Shown piece after piece: positions 26,733 to 35,901 of a DNA stretch of 64,000 bases. The first letter of the stretch is position 1, and every line of letters starts with the position of its first letter. Position numbers and translations under genes: made by a program. Under the pieces are notes generated by a model. It was not told the DNA's origin, did not search any database, and saw only the letters and a program-made list of their open reading frames with translations. Source of the DNA: Candidatus Gemmiger excrementigallinarum (GTDB lineage Bacteria > Bacillota > Clostridia > Oscillospirales > Ruminococcaceae); assembly GCA_019116445.1 (NCBI GenBank), contig DXBP01000002.1:1-64000 (forward strand), written 5' to 3'.

Positions 26733-27764
26733 TTACTCAGCGATTGCCTCGTAACCTTCCGGCGGAGTCAATCCCAATGCTTCGCAATTTGCCGCGTTAT
26801 ATTTTTTGGTTACATTGGGTGCAAATTCAACCGGCATTGTGGAGATATCCGCACCTTCTGCCAGAATCTGATACGCCATGGTACCGGTCTGGTAGCCCAG
26901 ATCATAGTAGCTGATGGACAATGTGGCCACACCGCAACCTTTGCAGATGCCTTCTTCACCGGCAATCACAGGCACCTTAGCGGGAAGCACCACATTTGCA
27001 ATCGCCTCGGTGTTGGACGCGGCCGTGTTATCCGTGGGAATGTAAATGACATCGGAAGCATCCGCAGCCGTCTGGGCCACAGACGTAACATCGTTGGTAT
27101 CTGTGAACGCATAACGGGTTACGGTATAACCGGCATCCGCCAGATAGCCCTCCATCACATCGCACTGATATACAGAGTTTGCCTCCGCACTGCAGTAAAG
27201 CAAGCCAACGTTGACGGCATCCGGGAACAATTCTTGAATCATTTCCGCCTGCTGATCCAACGGAGCAAGATCAGACGTACCGGATACATTCCCGCCTACC
27301 GTACCGGACCAGTCACTGATATCCAAGGCCGTGGCGTAATCCGTTACAGAAGTGCCCAGAATGGGGATATCGGAAGTTGCCTGTGTAGCAGTCTGAAGCG
27401 GCGCCGTGGCATTGGCCAAAATAAGGTCCACATCTGCAGAAACAAAACCGTTAATGATCGTAGAGCAGTTGGCCGTATCGCCGGAGGCATTCTGTTCATC
27501 AAAAGTAACGTTATCCGCGCCCAGTTTTTCCGTCAACGCATCCTTGAATCCCTGCGTAGCGGCATCCAGTGCATCATGCTGAACCAGCTGGCAGATACCA
27601 ATACGGTAAGTCTGCCCGGTTTCCGCTCCCGCTGCAGAAGTTTCGGCAGTAGTGCCGGTAGATTCAGCCGCCGAAGAGGTTTCTGCCGTGGAGGCAGATC
27701 CTCCACAAGCCGCAAGGCTCATGGCCATGGCAGCAGCTACCAACAGAGAAACAGATTTTTTCAT
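26733..27764 (-). CDS. ABC substrate-binding lipoprotein (TrpX-like)
   Basis: Extracytoplasmic receptor of the COG2984/ABC_sub_bind family, whose studied streptococcal members import tryptophan or tyrosine; the ligand here is not known. Starting at the ATG at 27764 (GGAGG upstream) it has a lipoprotein signal MKKSVSLLVAAAMAMSLAAC with Cys at position 20, then an Ala/Ser/Thr-rich linker and a two-lobed binding fold (YRIGICQLVQHDALDAA, YIPTDNTAASNTE). 343 residues; the track's 30 extra N-terminal codons precede the signal peptide and are dropped. First gene of the importer operon. Confidence 0.9.
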   Translation of the reverse strand: MKKSVSLLVAAAMAMSLAACGGSASTAETSSAAESTGTTAETSAAGAETGQTYRIGICQLVQHDALDAATQGFKDALTEKLGADNVTFDEQNASGDTANCSTIINGFVSADVDLILANATAPLQTATQATSDIPILGTSVTDYATALDISDWSGTVGGNVSGTSDLAPLDQQAEMIQELFPDAVNVGLLYCSAEANSVYQCDVMEGYLADAGYTVTRYAFTDTNDVTSVAQTAADASDVIYIPTDNTAASNTEAIANVVLPAKVPVIAGEEGICKGCGVATLSISYYDLGYQTGTMAYQILAEGADISTMPVEFAPNVTKKYNAANCEALGLTPPEGYEAIAE

Positions 27765-27844
27765 CGTTCTTCCTCCAAACAGTATCGGCTCCACGCTCAG
27801 CCTGTGCTGTATACTCCCTCCGCTTTGCCGATTTAGTGCTTTAA

Positions 27845-27874
27845 AGTATAGCATACTTCGCCTCTTTAAAGCAA
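27845..27874 (-). promoter_or_regulatory. Promoter of the ABC importer operon
   Basis: Minus strand TTGCTT (27869-27874), 18-base spacer ending in TGC, TATACT (27845-27850). The AGTATGCTATACT core is nearly palindromic. Confidence 0.72.
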
Positions 27875-27942
27875 CATGCTATTTGCACAAATTTCCCCTT
27901 CATTTTCCGTGACTATTGTGCAGTTCCGCCGCTTTTTGCAGC

Positions 27943-27974
27943 AAAAAAGCGGACAGAAACCATCTGTCCGCTTT
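27943..27974 (-). terminator. Terminator of the lspA-EIIA operon
   Basis: Minus strand AAAGCGGACAGA pairs perfectly with TCTGTCCGCTTT over 12 bp, followed by a T-run; 13 bases after the EIIA stop. Confidence 0.92.
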
Positions 27975-27986
27975 CCTTATCCCGGA

Positions 27987-28460
27987 TCAATCGCCAAAAC
28001 AGGCATTTTCTACTTTTTGCAAAAGTTCCAAAAAGCGAGTCGGGCTACTGGCGTGACGCAGGGCGTCTACCAGTGTATTCCGCCCCAGCAGATTCACAAG
28101 CCTTGCAAGAATCTGCAAATGCAGTCCATCTTCATCTGGCGGCACCGCAATCATAAATAATAAATCTACCGGACGTCCATCCGGCGCGCCCCAGTCTACG
28201 CCGCGGCGCAATGTAAGAGCCGAAATACCTGGTGCAGATACACCTGCATTAACAGCATGCGGCAGCGCAATGCCTTCGCCTATTGCCGTTGTTCCGCCGA
28301 AGGTTTCGCGCTGGCAAACTGCATTATAATATGCCGTACCATTGGTAATAACGCCAATCCCTTCCTGCAGCTCCACCAAAATTCCCAAAGCGTCCGCTGC
28401 ATTATCGATATTGGCATAGAGCAGTATTCCTTTGGGGTCCATCAGTTTGCTTACTTTCAT
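27987..28460 (-). CDS. PTS EIIA domain protein, fructose/nitrogen type
   Basis: Single-domain phosphotransferase protein of 157 residues. GEGIALPHA holds the histidine that accepts phosphate from HPr; VDLLFMIAVPPDEDGLHLQIL is the second family block. There is no EIIB or EIIC gene next to it. It could serve a sugar transporter encoded elsewhere or act as a PtsN-like regulator. The neighbouring genes (Cof phosphatase, rluD, lspA) do not suggest a sugar. ATG with GGGGAATAGACC upstream; last gene before the terminator. Confidence 0.87.
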   Translation of the reverse strand: MKVSKLMDPKGILLYANIDNAADALGILVELQEGIGVITNGTAYYNAVCQRETFGGTTAIGEGIALPHAVNAGVSAPGISALTLRRGVDWGAPDGRPVDLLFMIAVPPDEDGLHLQILARLVNLLGRNTLVDALRHASSPTRFLELLQKVENACFGD

Positions 28461-28483
28461 GGTCTATTCCCCTTTGACCGTTT

Positions 28484-29314
28484 TCAAACATCGGTCACTT
28501 TGCGGATCAGCTTGTATAAGTACTCGCCTACGGCACCTTCGGAACAGGTGCACGTTGTCACCTCGTCGGCCGTAGCCTTGACTTCTGCCGGCGCATTTGC
28601 AACTGCCACAGCATAACCGGCCGCCTTCATCAGTTCCAGATCATTGTAGTAATCGCCAATCACGATGGTCTTTTTCTGGGAACGGTTCATCAGCGCACAC
28701 AAGTCATGCATACCCGTTGCCTTGCTGACGCCCCCCGGCATAATTTCCAGATAGATGTTGTTGGTCGCCAGAAAATAGTTATCGCGCCCGTAATACTTCG
28801 TCTTGGCATATTGCCCAAGTTTCCGGATGGTTTCCGGGTCGGAGGCAAAAACCACTTTGACCCATCCATCCGGCACACACTCAATGGGGCACGCAATGCT
28901 TCCCAGATGTTCATCCACCTGGTGGGCATGCGTATATTCGTTGGCGCGGATCACATACATTTCCCCGTTACCGGCCATTACTTCTACACCCATGCGCGGA
29001 AATTTTGTCAGAACGTCTGCGATGGCAGTCGTAGCCTGTTCCCTGTTCAAGGTAGAACGGTGCAAAACCGATTCCGTTGAGAAATCATAGAGCAAAGCCC
29101 CATTACAGGAAATCGCTGGCAAAGAGAGCTGAATTCCCTCAAGCGCTGCGCGGATAGACTCCGGAGGCCGCCCGGTCGCTACCGTAAACATTCCTCCCAT
29201 TTCGACAAACAGCTGGATCACCGTCTTATTGCAGGTGGGAAGTCCCTCCTTTGCCGTAAGCAGGGTATTATCCATATCGCAGATGACAAGATAATCACTG
29301 AGTGCTGATTTCAT
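28484..29314 (-). CDS. Cof-type HAD-IIB phosphatase
   Basis: Cytoplasmic sugar- or cofactor-phosphate hydrolase. LVICDMDNTLL is motif I, TVATGRPPES motif II, VIGDYYNDLELMKAAG motif IV, and a C2B cap of about 100 residues lies between. 276 residues, standard. The ATG overlaps the rluD stop by four bases. Substrate cannot be predicted from sequence; proximity to an EIIA suggests, weakly, a sugar phosphate. Confidence 0.87.
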   Translation of the reverse strand: MKSALSDYLVICDMDNTLLTAKEGLPTCNKTVIQLFVEMGGMFTVATGRPPESIRAALEGIQLSLPAISCNGALLYDFSTESVLHRSTLNREQATTAIADVLTKFPRMGVEVMAGNGEMYVIRANEYTHAHQVDEHLGSIACPIECVPDGWVKVVFASDPETIRKLGQYAKTKYYGRDNYFLATNNIYLEIMPGGVSKATGMHDLCALMNRSQKKTIVIGDYYNDLELMKAAGYAVAVANAPAEVKATADEVTTCTCSEGAVGEYLYKLIRKVTDV

Positions 29315-30249
29315 GCACGGTGTTCCTTTCTAAGCCGATTTAGAAATTCCGTAAAATAGGGGGGCAACGGCGAATCAAATTGAATCCACTCCCCTGTTGC
29401 AGGATGTACAAACCCCAATTCCTTGGCATGCAGGCATTGCCCATTCAAACTTTTAATACAATTGCGGGGCCCATATACAGCATCGCCCGCAAGGGGATGC
29501 CCCGTGGAAGCCATGTGTACGCGAATCTGATGCGTGCGACCAGTTTTCAGTTGGCAGGCAATATAGGTAAAATTGCCAAAGCGTTCCAACGCCCGCCATC
29601 CGGTATAGGCATAACGGGCACCTGCCGCTTCTTCCGGCACAACCGCCATTTTCTTGCGATCCCGGGGATCACGCCCCAGCCATGTTTCCACATAACCTTC
29701 GTCATCCTTGAGATTTCCGTACACTACCGCGTGATATACCCGATGGATGCTGTGCACACTCATCTGGGCGCTCAGCGCCTGATGGGTGGCATCGTTTTTG
29801 GCGACCACCAGCAGGCCGCTGGTATCCTTATCAATGCGATGCACAATGCCGGGACGAATTGCGCCTCCAATGCCAGACAGCTGGCCTTCGCAATGATACA
29901 GCAATGCGTTTACCAGCGTTCCGTCCGGATTTCCCGGTGCAGGATGCACAACCATACCCTTGGGCTTATTTACCACAATCAGGTCTGTATCCTCGTACAC
30001 AATGGAAAGCGGAATATTCTGCGGAACTGCTTCAATCGGTTTTGGTTCCGGCAGGCAAAGCAGATATTGAGCACCCGGGCAAACCTTCTCTTTTTTGTTC
30101 ACCGGACGCCCATTCTGAGTCACGCAGCCCTGCTCCATCAACGTCTGCAGTGCGCTGCGGGACAGGGACAAATCTGCACACTGTCTTGCCAGCCAGGCAT
30201 CCAGGCGTCCCTGGGCCTGGGGGCCGGCAACAATCTCAAGTGGTTCCAT
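29311..30249 (-). CDS. rluD: RluD-type 23S rRNA pseudouridine synthase
   Basis: Isomerises uridines to pseudouridine in large-subunit rRNA. An N-terminal S4 RNA-binding domain (RLDAWLARQC to GAQYLLCLPEP) precedes the catalytic domain with VVNKPKGMVVHP and the active-site HRIDKDTSGLLV, where Asp is catalytic; KTGRTHQIRVH closes the fold. 312 residues. GAGG six bases before the ATG. It overlaps lspA by 14 bases, the lspA-rluD order seen in Bacillus (lspA-rluD/ylyB). Confidence 0.93.
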   Translation of the reverse strand: MEPLEIVAGPQAQGRLDAWLARQCADLSLSRSALQTLMEQGCVTQNGRPVNKKEKVCPGAQYLLCLPEPKPIEAVPQNIPLSIVYEDTDLIVVNKPKGMVVHPAPGNPDGTLVNALLYHCEGQLSGIGGAIRPGIVHRIDKDTSGLLVVAKNDATHQALSAQMSVHSIHRVYHAVVYGNLKDDEGYVETWLGRDPRDRKKMAVVPEEAAGARYAYTGWRALERFGNFTYIACQLKTGRTHQIRVHMASTGHPLAGDAVYGPRNCIKSLNGQCLHAKELGFVHPATGEWIQFDSPLPPYFTEFLNRLRKEHRA

Positions 30250-30757
30250 CCGAGGCCTCTTTTTGCTGTTTAGCCGCTTTTTCTGCCTTATCTTTCTGGA
30301 GGGAATCGTAAAAAATCCACAGCATCAGCAAAATAACACCCGTAGTAATACAGATATCTGCAAAGTTAAAGACCGCAAAATTGACAAACAGAACATTGAT
30401 ATAATCGACCACGACCCCATTCAGGAATCGATCAATCAGATTACCGATACCACCACCCAGAATCAGCGTCCAGGAAATGCGTTCCCACATTCCCATTTTC
30501 CGCAGCAGCAAAAGCAGCAGCACACAGATCAGCATAACGGAAGTTACGCCGATGAGCAGCATTTGTTTGCCTGCCAGCATAGAAAACGCCATTCCATCAT
30601 TCAGGTAATAGCGCAGTTCCAGAATGCCCGGCAGTACGGTTATGGCCCCCAGTGGTTGCAGTACCACGGTTGCCCAGTGTTTGATCAACTGGTCCACCAC
30701 CACCAAAATGGCAGCTACCAGCACAGATACAATGGAAACAATCATCTGAAACCCCAT
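30236..30757 (-). CDS. lspA: Lipoprotein signal peptidase
   Basis: Membrane aspartyl protease that cuts diacylated prolipoproteins before the lipobox Cys. Four hydrophobic helices; VVVDQLIKHW, NDGMAFSML, GGGIGNLIDRF and FNFADICI contain the conserved residues including the two catalytic Asp. 173 residues including a charged tail (KDKAEKAAKQQ). The fifth codon (ATG at 30745, GGGG upstream) may be the true start, since the first ATG has no ribosome site. It begins directly after the ileS terminator with no visible promoter. A substrate, the TrpX-like lipoprotein, is encoded nearby. Confidence 0.93.
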   Translation of the reverse strand: MGFQMIVSIVSVLVAAILVVVDQLIKHWATVVLQPLGAITVLPGILELRYYLNDGMAFSMLAGKQMLLIGVTSVMLICVLLLLLLRKMGMWERISWTLILGGGIGNLIDRFLNGVVVDYINVLFVNFAVFNFADICITTGVILLMLWIFYDSLQKDKAEKAAKQQKEASDGTT

Positions 30758-30763
30758 GATTTC

Positions 30764-30803
30764 AAAAAATCAGCGGTGCTTACACGAATATAAGCACCGC
30801 TGA
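30764..30803 (-). terminator. Terminator after ileS, directly upstream of lspA
   Basis: Minus strand TCAGCGGTGCTTA pairs perfectly with TAAGCACCGCTGA (13 bp) around an 8-base loop, followed by TTTTTT. It is 8 bases after the ileS stop. Confidence 0.9.
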
Positions 30804-30811
30804 AAGTAAAA

Positions 30812-33586
30812 TTACATTCCGAGGACTTTTGCGCAACGCGGGCACAGACCGTTTTCGCCAACGGCCGTATCATACTTCCAGCAACGCAGGCACTTGGCGC
30901 CAGCCGCATGCTCAGCCTGTACGCCCAAGCCATCCACAACGCCCTTCACGCCGCCTTCTCCCTGTTCCAGACGAACCTGGGAAACGATAAACAAATCAGC
31001 CAGTTCATCCATCGGGATAGCATTCAGGAACGCGTAGACGTCTTCATTGCAGTACAGCGTCAAAGCCGCCTCCAGAGAAGAACCGATCAGCTTATCTGCA
31101 CGGGCCTGTTCAAGGACCTTCTTCACATCGTCGCGGATTGCCATGATGCGATCCCACTTGGCCGTGAAAGCCTCACCGGCCGCCGGCTTTGCTTCCGGCA
31201 TCTGCTCAAAGACAACATATTCCTTCATGCCGGGCATCTTGGGTACATAGCTCCAGATTTCCTGGCTGGTAAAGCACAGGATCGGCGCCAGCAGTTTGGT
31301 GAAATCCACCAGAATGCGGTACAGCGCCGTCTGGGCACAGCGGCGGGCATGATCGTCCGCGCAGTACAGGCGATCTTTGATGACGTCCATATAGAAGTTG
31401 GACATATCAATGACACAGAAGTTGTACAACGCATGGTAAGCGCGGGAGAAATCGTAATGATCGTAAGCATCCCGCATTGTAGCAGTCAGCGCATTGCAGG
31501 CTTCCAGTGCCCAGCGATCGATCTCAAAGAGCTGATCTTCCGGAACAGCATCTTTGTTCGGGTCGAAATCGCTGAGGTTGCCCAGCATAAAGCGGGCGGT
31601 ATTACGCATTTTGCGGTAGGCTTCCGACAGCTGCCGGAAGATTTCCTTACCGGCACGCACATCCACCGTATAGTCGCTGGAAGCCACCCACAGGCGGATG
31701 ATGTCTGCACCGTAATCACGGATGATCTCCGCGGGTTCCATACCGTTGCCGGCAGACTTATGCATCTGCTTGCCCTGGGCATCCACAACCCAGCCATGGC
31801 ACAGAACTTCACGGTACGGCGCGATTCCCTGCGTAGCCACACTGGTCAGCAAGCTGGACTGGAACCAACCGCGGAACTGATCCGCGCCTTCCATATACAT
31901 ATCAACAGGCCAGGTCAGTTCGGAACGTTCACGGCACACCGCGCTCCAGGTAGAGCCGGAATCAAACCAGACGTCCATGATGTCGGGATCTTTCTCCCAA
32001 TCCGAAGCACCACATTCGCAGACTTCCGTCTTGGGCATGATCTCATTGGCATCGTATTTATACCATGCGTCACTGCCCTCTTTGCGGAACAGGTCGGAAA
32101 CCGCCTTGATGGAGGCATCCGTGATGTGATACTTACCACACTTTTTGCAGTAGAACACCGGAATCGGCACGCCCCAGACGCGCTGACGGCTGATGCACCA
32201 GTCACTGCGATCCCGGACCATACCGGTCATACGGTCATGGCCCCAGGCCGGTTGCCAGTGCACACTGTCAATGGCCTTATAGACATCCTCCTTGAAGGCG
32301 TCAATGGAGCAGAACCACTGCTCGGTGGCGCGGAAGATGATGGGGTGATGGCAGCGCCAGCAATGAGGATACTGGTGGGTGATATGCTGTACCCCCATCA
32401 GGTGGCCGCTTTCCTTGATATGCTCCAGGATAACCTTATTGGCAGCCCAGACCTTCAGACCGGCAAATTCCTTACCAGCCTCCTCCGTCAGGCATCCGGC
32501 ATCATCCACCGGAACGACGATGGGCAGCTGGGGATAATGGTTGACGCAGACTTCAAAGTCCTCAACACCGTGGCCAGGCGCCGTGTGAACACAGCCCGTA
32601 CCGCCTTCCAGCGTAACGTGGTCGCCCAGAATCACGAGGCCTTTGCGCTCCAGGAAGGGATGCTGGTATTCCATCAGTTCCAGTTCATCACCATGAACCA
32701 CTTCGGGCAGCACTTCATATTCTTCAATATGGCAGGCTTCCATCGTGGGCTTGACCAGCTCAGCTGCCATGATGTGGTAGTCTTCGCCGATCTTGACGAA
32801 AGCATATTCAATATCAGGGTTCAGGCAGGTCGCCACGTTAGCGGGCAACGTCCAGGTTGTGGTCGTCCAAATCACGATCCATGCCTTATCCAGCGGAATA
32901 TTGTGCTTGGCCAGAACGCCCTTGGGATCAGCGGTCAGCTTAAAGCGGACATAAATGGAATCGCACTCGTCCTCAGCATATTCGATTTCGGCTTCAGCCA
33001 GCGCCGTACGGTCTTCCGGGCACCAGTAAACAGCCTTCATGCCCTTGTAGATGTACCCTTTTTTGGCCATCTCGCCAAAGATTTCGACCTGACGAGCCTC
33101 AAATTCAGGGCGCAGTGTCAGGTAGGGATTTTCAAAGTCACCCTGCACGCCAAGACGCTTGAACTGGTCGTTCATAACGTCAATATGCTCGGTAGCAAAC
33201 TCCTTGCAGATCTTGCGCAGTTCCAGCTTGGAAACACCGGACTTGTTATCGCCCAAAGAGCCCAAAGCCTTCAATTCAATGGGGAGGCCGTGGGTATCAT
33301 AACCGGGCACATAGGGAGCCTGGAAACCCGCCATGTTCTTGTAGCGGATGATGATATCCTTGATAATCTTGTTCAGCGCAGTACCCATGTGGATGCTGCC
33401 GTTGGCATACGGAGGGCCATCATGCAGAATGTAGCGGGGCTTACCCTCGTTATTGCGAATCATCTGCTCGTAGACGTGGTTCTGCTCCCAGTCCTCCAGC
33501 ATTTTGGGTTCCTTTTTCGGCAGGCCGGCCCGCATTTCAAAGGGCGTCTGCATCTTGTGGATGGTATCATTGTAATTCTGCGGCAA
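30812..33586 (-). CDS. ileS: Isoleucyl-tRNA synthetase
   Basis: Charges tRNA-Ile; class I synthetase with editing domain. The HIGH motif is GSIHMGTAL; the second ATP motif reads QMHKSAGN in place of KMSKS; GTGCVHTAPGHG lies in the editing domain; the C-terminus has a zinc knuckle CLRCWKYD...CPRCAK. 924 residues, the bacterial length. The start is a TTG at 33586 with AGGA close by. Only 50 bases separate it from divIVA, so there is no room for a T-box leader; the sepF-ylmH-divIVA-ileS order is common in Firmicutes. Confidence 0.96.
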   Translation of the reverse strand: MPQNYNDTIHKMQTPFEMRAGLPKKEPKMLEDWEQNHVYEQMIRNNEGKPRYILHDGPPYANGSIHMGTALNKIIKDIIIRYKNMAGFQAPYVPGYDTHGLPIELKALGSLGDNKSGVSKLELRKICKEFATEHIDVMNDQFKRLGVQGDFENPYLTLRPEFEARQVEIFGEMAKKGYIYKGMKAVYWCPEDRTALAEAEIEYAEDECDSIYVRFKLTADPKGVLAKHNIPLDKAWIVIWTTTTWTLPANVATCLNPDIEYAFVKIGEDYHIMAAELVKPTMEACHIEEYEVLPEVVHGDELELMEYQHPFLERKGLVILGDHVTLEGGTGCVHTAPGHGVEDFEVCVNHYPQLPIVVPVDDAGCLTEEAGKEFAGLKVWAANKVILEHIKESGHLMGVQHITHQYPHCWRCHHPIIFRATEQWFCSIDAFKEDVYKAIDSVHWQPAWGHDRMTGMVRDRSDWCISRQRVWGVPIPVFYCKKCGKYHITDASIKAVSDLFRKEGSDAWYKYDANEIMPKTEVCECGASDWEKDPDIMDVWFDSGSTWSAVCRERSELTWPVDMYMEGADQFRGWFQSSLLTSVATQGIAPYREVLCHGWVVDAQGKQMHKSAGNGMEPAEIIRDYGADIIRLWVASSDYTVDVRAGKEIFRQLSEAYRKMRNTARFMLGNLSDFDPNKDAVPEDQLFEIDRWALEACNALTATMRDAYDHYDFSRAYHALYNFCVIDMSNFYMDVIKDRLYCADDHARRCAQTALYRILVDFTKLLAPILCFTSQEIWSYVPKMPGMKEYVVFEQMPEAKPAAGEAFTAKWDRIMAIRDDVKKVLEQARADKLIGSSLEAALTLYCNEDVYAFLNAIPMDELADLFIVSQVRLEQGEGGVKGVVDGLGVQAEHAAGAKCLRCWKYDTAVGENGLCPRCAKVLGM

Positions 33587-33636
33587 GATTTCCTACTCTC
33601 CTCTATTTGGAAAATTTCTTTTCTGTATCTGCAGGC

Positions 33637-34578
33637 TCAACTGTCAAAGTCTACGCCTTCAAAATTATCGAACGCGGGGGAAGCCAACTCCTCCTGCGGT
33701 TCTGCAGCAGCCTTGGGCTTGCGGGATGCACGCTTTCCCGTGCTGGATTTTCTGGTTTTGCGCGCCGGCTTTTCCACCGGAGGATCATCATACAACCCCG
33801 CGCCCGGCTGGAACGGAAGTTCCTCCTGCGGCTGCGCAGCGGGCTGTACAGGTGCTGCAATTTCTTCCGGTTCTTCCGGATGCGGCGCAATCGCAAATTC
33901 CACCGTGTCTACTTTTTCAGCTTCCTCTTCCGTAGACTCGGTCTGCTGCACGTTGCCTGCTGCATAATAACGGGCATCCGGCTGTGCAGCTGTTTCCTGC
34001 TGCACCGGTTGCACGGGTGATGCAGGCTGCACCGGTTCCGTATAAACAGGTTCCGGCGGCGCGGTCTGCACGGGCTCTGCCACGGCAGCAGGTTGAGCAG
34101 TTTCGGTTTGCTCCGGCTCATCCTCCGGTTTCTTGTACTCCGGCAGTTTGCTGATCAGGTTGATATGTTTGCGGTACATTTCCATCAGCGAACGTTTAAA
34201 ACTGTCCGCTTCGCTTTTCAGCGTGACCACTTCCTGTTTTGCCAGCTCCACATCATCTCTCGCGCGCTGCTCACGGTCATCCGCCTTCATGTTGGCAGCC
34301 CGGATAATTTCCGCTGCCTTCTGCTTGGCCTCACGGATCACGTTTTCTCCCAACCGCTGGGCATTGATCATCGTTGTGCGCAGGGTATCCTCCTCTGCGC
34401 GATATTGGTCGATGCGCTGAGCAAGCACCACGAGTTTTTTCTGCAAATCGTCGTTTTGTGCCGACAATTCCTCCATGCTCTCCGCAACCTGTTTGAGATA
34501 ATCGTCCACATCATCGCAGCGATAGCCGCGCATAGACTTTTCAAATGTTACGCGGCGGACATCCTCAGAAGATATCAT
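33637..34578 (-). CDS. divIVA: DivIVA cell-division protein
   Basis: Membrane-curvature-sensing protein marking poles and septum. The N-terminal domain (VRRVTFEKSMRGYRCDDVDDYL pattern) is the membrane-binding DivIVA domain; residues 30-155 are a long coiled coil. The C-terminal 150 residues are low-complexity, rich in Pro, Glu, Gln and Val (EPVQTAPPEPVYTEPVQ), ending with a basic KKAAAEP-like stretch and an acidic tail. 313 residues, longer than Bacillus DivIVA. It lies between ylmH and ileS. Confidence 0.92.
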   Translation of the reverse strand: MISSEDVRRVTFEKSMRGYRCDDVDDYLKQVAESMEELSAQNDDLQKKLVVLAQRIDQYRAEEDTLRTTMINAQRLGENVIREAKQKAAEIIRAANMKADDREQRARDDVELAKQEVVTLKSEADSFKRSLMEMYRKHINLISKLPEYKKPEDEPEQTETAQPAAVAEPVQTAPPEPVYTEPVQPASPVQPVQQETAAQPDARYYAAGNVQQTESTEEEAEKVDTVEFAIAPHPEEPEEIAAPVQPAAQPQEELPFQPGAGLYDDPPVEKPARKTRKSSTGKRASRKPKAAAEPQEELASPAFDNFEGVDFDS

Positions 34579-34639
34579 GATTTTCCTCCTGTATTCGGAC
34601 TTTCCGGGGTAAGCTATCTGCCAAAAGCGGTTCTACGCT

Positions 34640-35446
34640 TCAGTACTGAAAGAAAGAAATAAAAACACGGTCTTTTCGGCTCTTGCCGCCGATTTCGGCC
34701 AGTTGGTAACGCCCCACACCACGCACCGTAAAAATATCCCGGGCATAGACGGGCTCGTGAGCAGCCCGCAACGGCAGATGGTTGATTTCTACACGTCCTG
34801 CCGCAATATAGTCTGCAGCTTTCGTCCGCGAGGTATGCATCATAGCGGCCAGTACCGCATCGGCCCGCAAAGAAGAAACCGTCGCTTCCTTCAGCGCTCG
34901 TTCTTCCCCCTGGTACAGATGTTCCGGAATCTGTTCACAAGGCGAAACCCGGACCGGGCATTTGCCCGCGCTTGTCAGTTCGGAAGCGATGAAATCCTGC
35001 TTATCTGCCAGCACCACCGCATAGCAGGATGCCGCATCTTTGGGATCACATAACAAATCGCCCAAGCAAGCCCGATCCAATCCCAGCCCCAGAATAGAAC
35101 CGAGATAATCCCGATGACCGGGCAGTTTATCTCCGCCGGAAGCAGCCAGCATCTGAAGATAAGCAAGCGGTTCTTCCTGCCAGGCATCCGCCGGTTCCAG
35201 ACAGAGCACCTTACGTTCGGCGCCTTCATAACCGCCCCAAAAGCGGAACTCCTCAAACGATGCCTTATGGCAGGCGGCTTCGGCCAGAATCTGTTCCCGG
35301 TCTGAAAGAAATCCTGTATAACGGGGAATCCCGCGATTTTGGGCCACACGGCAAAGTTCTTCCACGCGGCGCATCAATCTGCGCTCTTCATCATTTTGCG
35401 GCGGAATGAATCCCCGTGCCGCAGCAGTATCAGAAGAAGACGCCAT
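34640..35446 (-). CDS. ylmH: YlmH S4-domain RNA-binding protein
   Basis: RNA-binding protein of the YlmH/RqcP2 family, which in Bacillus associates with the large ribosomal subunit during quality control and belongs to the sepF-divIVA cluster. The N-terminal half (IPRYTGFLSDREQ, GGYEGAERKVLCL) is family-specific; the last 80 residues are the S4 domain (ADAVLAAMMHTSRTKAADYI, GRVEINHL). Start placed at the ATG at 35446, overlapping the sepF end by 17 bases; the track's first ATG six codons earlier is possible. 268 residues. Confidence 0.92.
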   Translation of the reverse strand: MASSSDTAAARGFIPPQNDEERRLMRRVEELCRVAQNRGIPRYTGFLSDREQILAEAACHKASFEEFRFWGGYEGAERKVLCLEPADAWQEEPLAYLQMLAASGGDKLPGHRDYLGSILGLGLDRACLGDLLCDPKDAASCYAVVLADKQDFIASELTSAGKCPVRVSPCEQIPEHLYQGEERALKEATVSSLRADAVLAAMMHTSRTKAADYIAAGRVEINHLPLRAAHEPVYARDIFTVRGVGRYQLAEIGGKSRKDRVFISFFQY

Positions 35447-35879
35447 TATTTTCCAGTTCGTCAATCAGGTCGCCCATAATATCAACGTTATAAGGGGTAA
35501 TGATGAAAGTACTGGTTGCCACCCGCTTAATCTGACCGTTGTTGGCATAGGCAACGCCGGACAAAAAGTCGATCAGGCGACGGGAAACTTCCTTACCGGT
35601 AGACTCCAGGTTCAACACAACGGTACGCTTGGCGTTGAGCTGGTCAGCAATCGTGGAGGCATCCTCAAACCGTTCAGGCTTGACCAGCACAACCTGCAGC
35701 TGCGTGGTTGCGTTGATATTGACCACTTTGTTGCTATGCTGTTTGACTTCAGCCTGAGAATAACTCTGTACAGCGGTGCCCTGGCCGCCGGCAAAGATTT
35801 CGTCCTCGGTATCATCTATATAAGAATCGCCTTCCGGGTCGATTCCAAGCTTACTCTTCAAACTGTCAAACATAGACAT
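35430..35879 (-). CDS. sepF: Cell-division protein SepF
   Basis: Cytoplasmic FtsZ partner that bends and aligns Z-ring filaments at the membrane. The N-terminus MSMFDSLKSKLG is the amphipathic membrane helix; an acidic linker follows; the C-terminal DUF552 fold includes ERFEDASTIAD and NLESTGKEVSRRLIDFLSG. 149 residues from the ATG at 35879, with AAGGAG eight bases upstream; the track's 58-codon extension runs through the promoter and is rejected. A strong promoter and a leader hairpin precede it. Confidence 0.95.
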   Translation of the reverse strand: MSMFDSLKSKLGIDPEGDSYIDDTEDEIFAGGQGTAVQSYSQAEVKQHSNKVVNINATTQLQVVLVKPERFEDASTIADQLNAKRTVVLNLESTGKEVSRRLIDFLSGVAYANNGQIKRVATSTFIITPYNVDIMGDLIDELENNGVFF

Positions 35880-35901
35880 CGTCGTTACTCCTTTGGTCGA
35901 A

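Noticed and set aside
33587-33636. T-box leader for ileS
   Set aside because: Only 50 bases separate divIVA and ileS and no T-box or specifier structure fits.
30908-33967. 1019-codon plus-strand open frame opposite ileS
   Set aside because: Antisense to ileS and the end of divIVA, with no recognisable domain.
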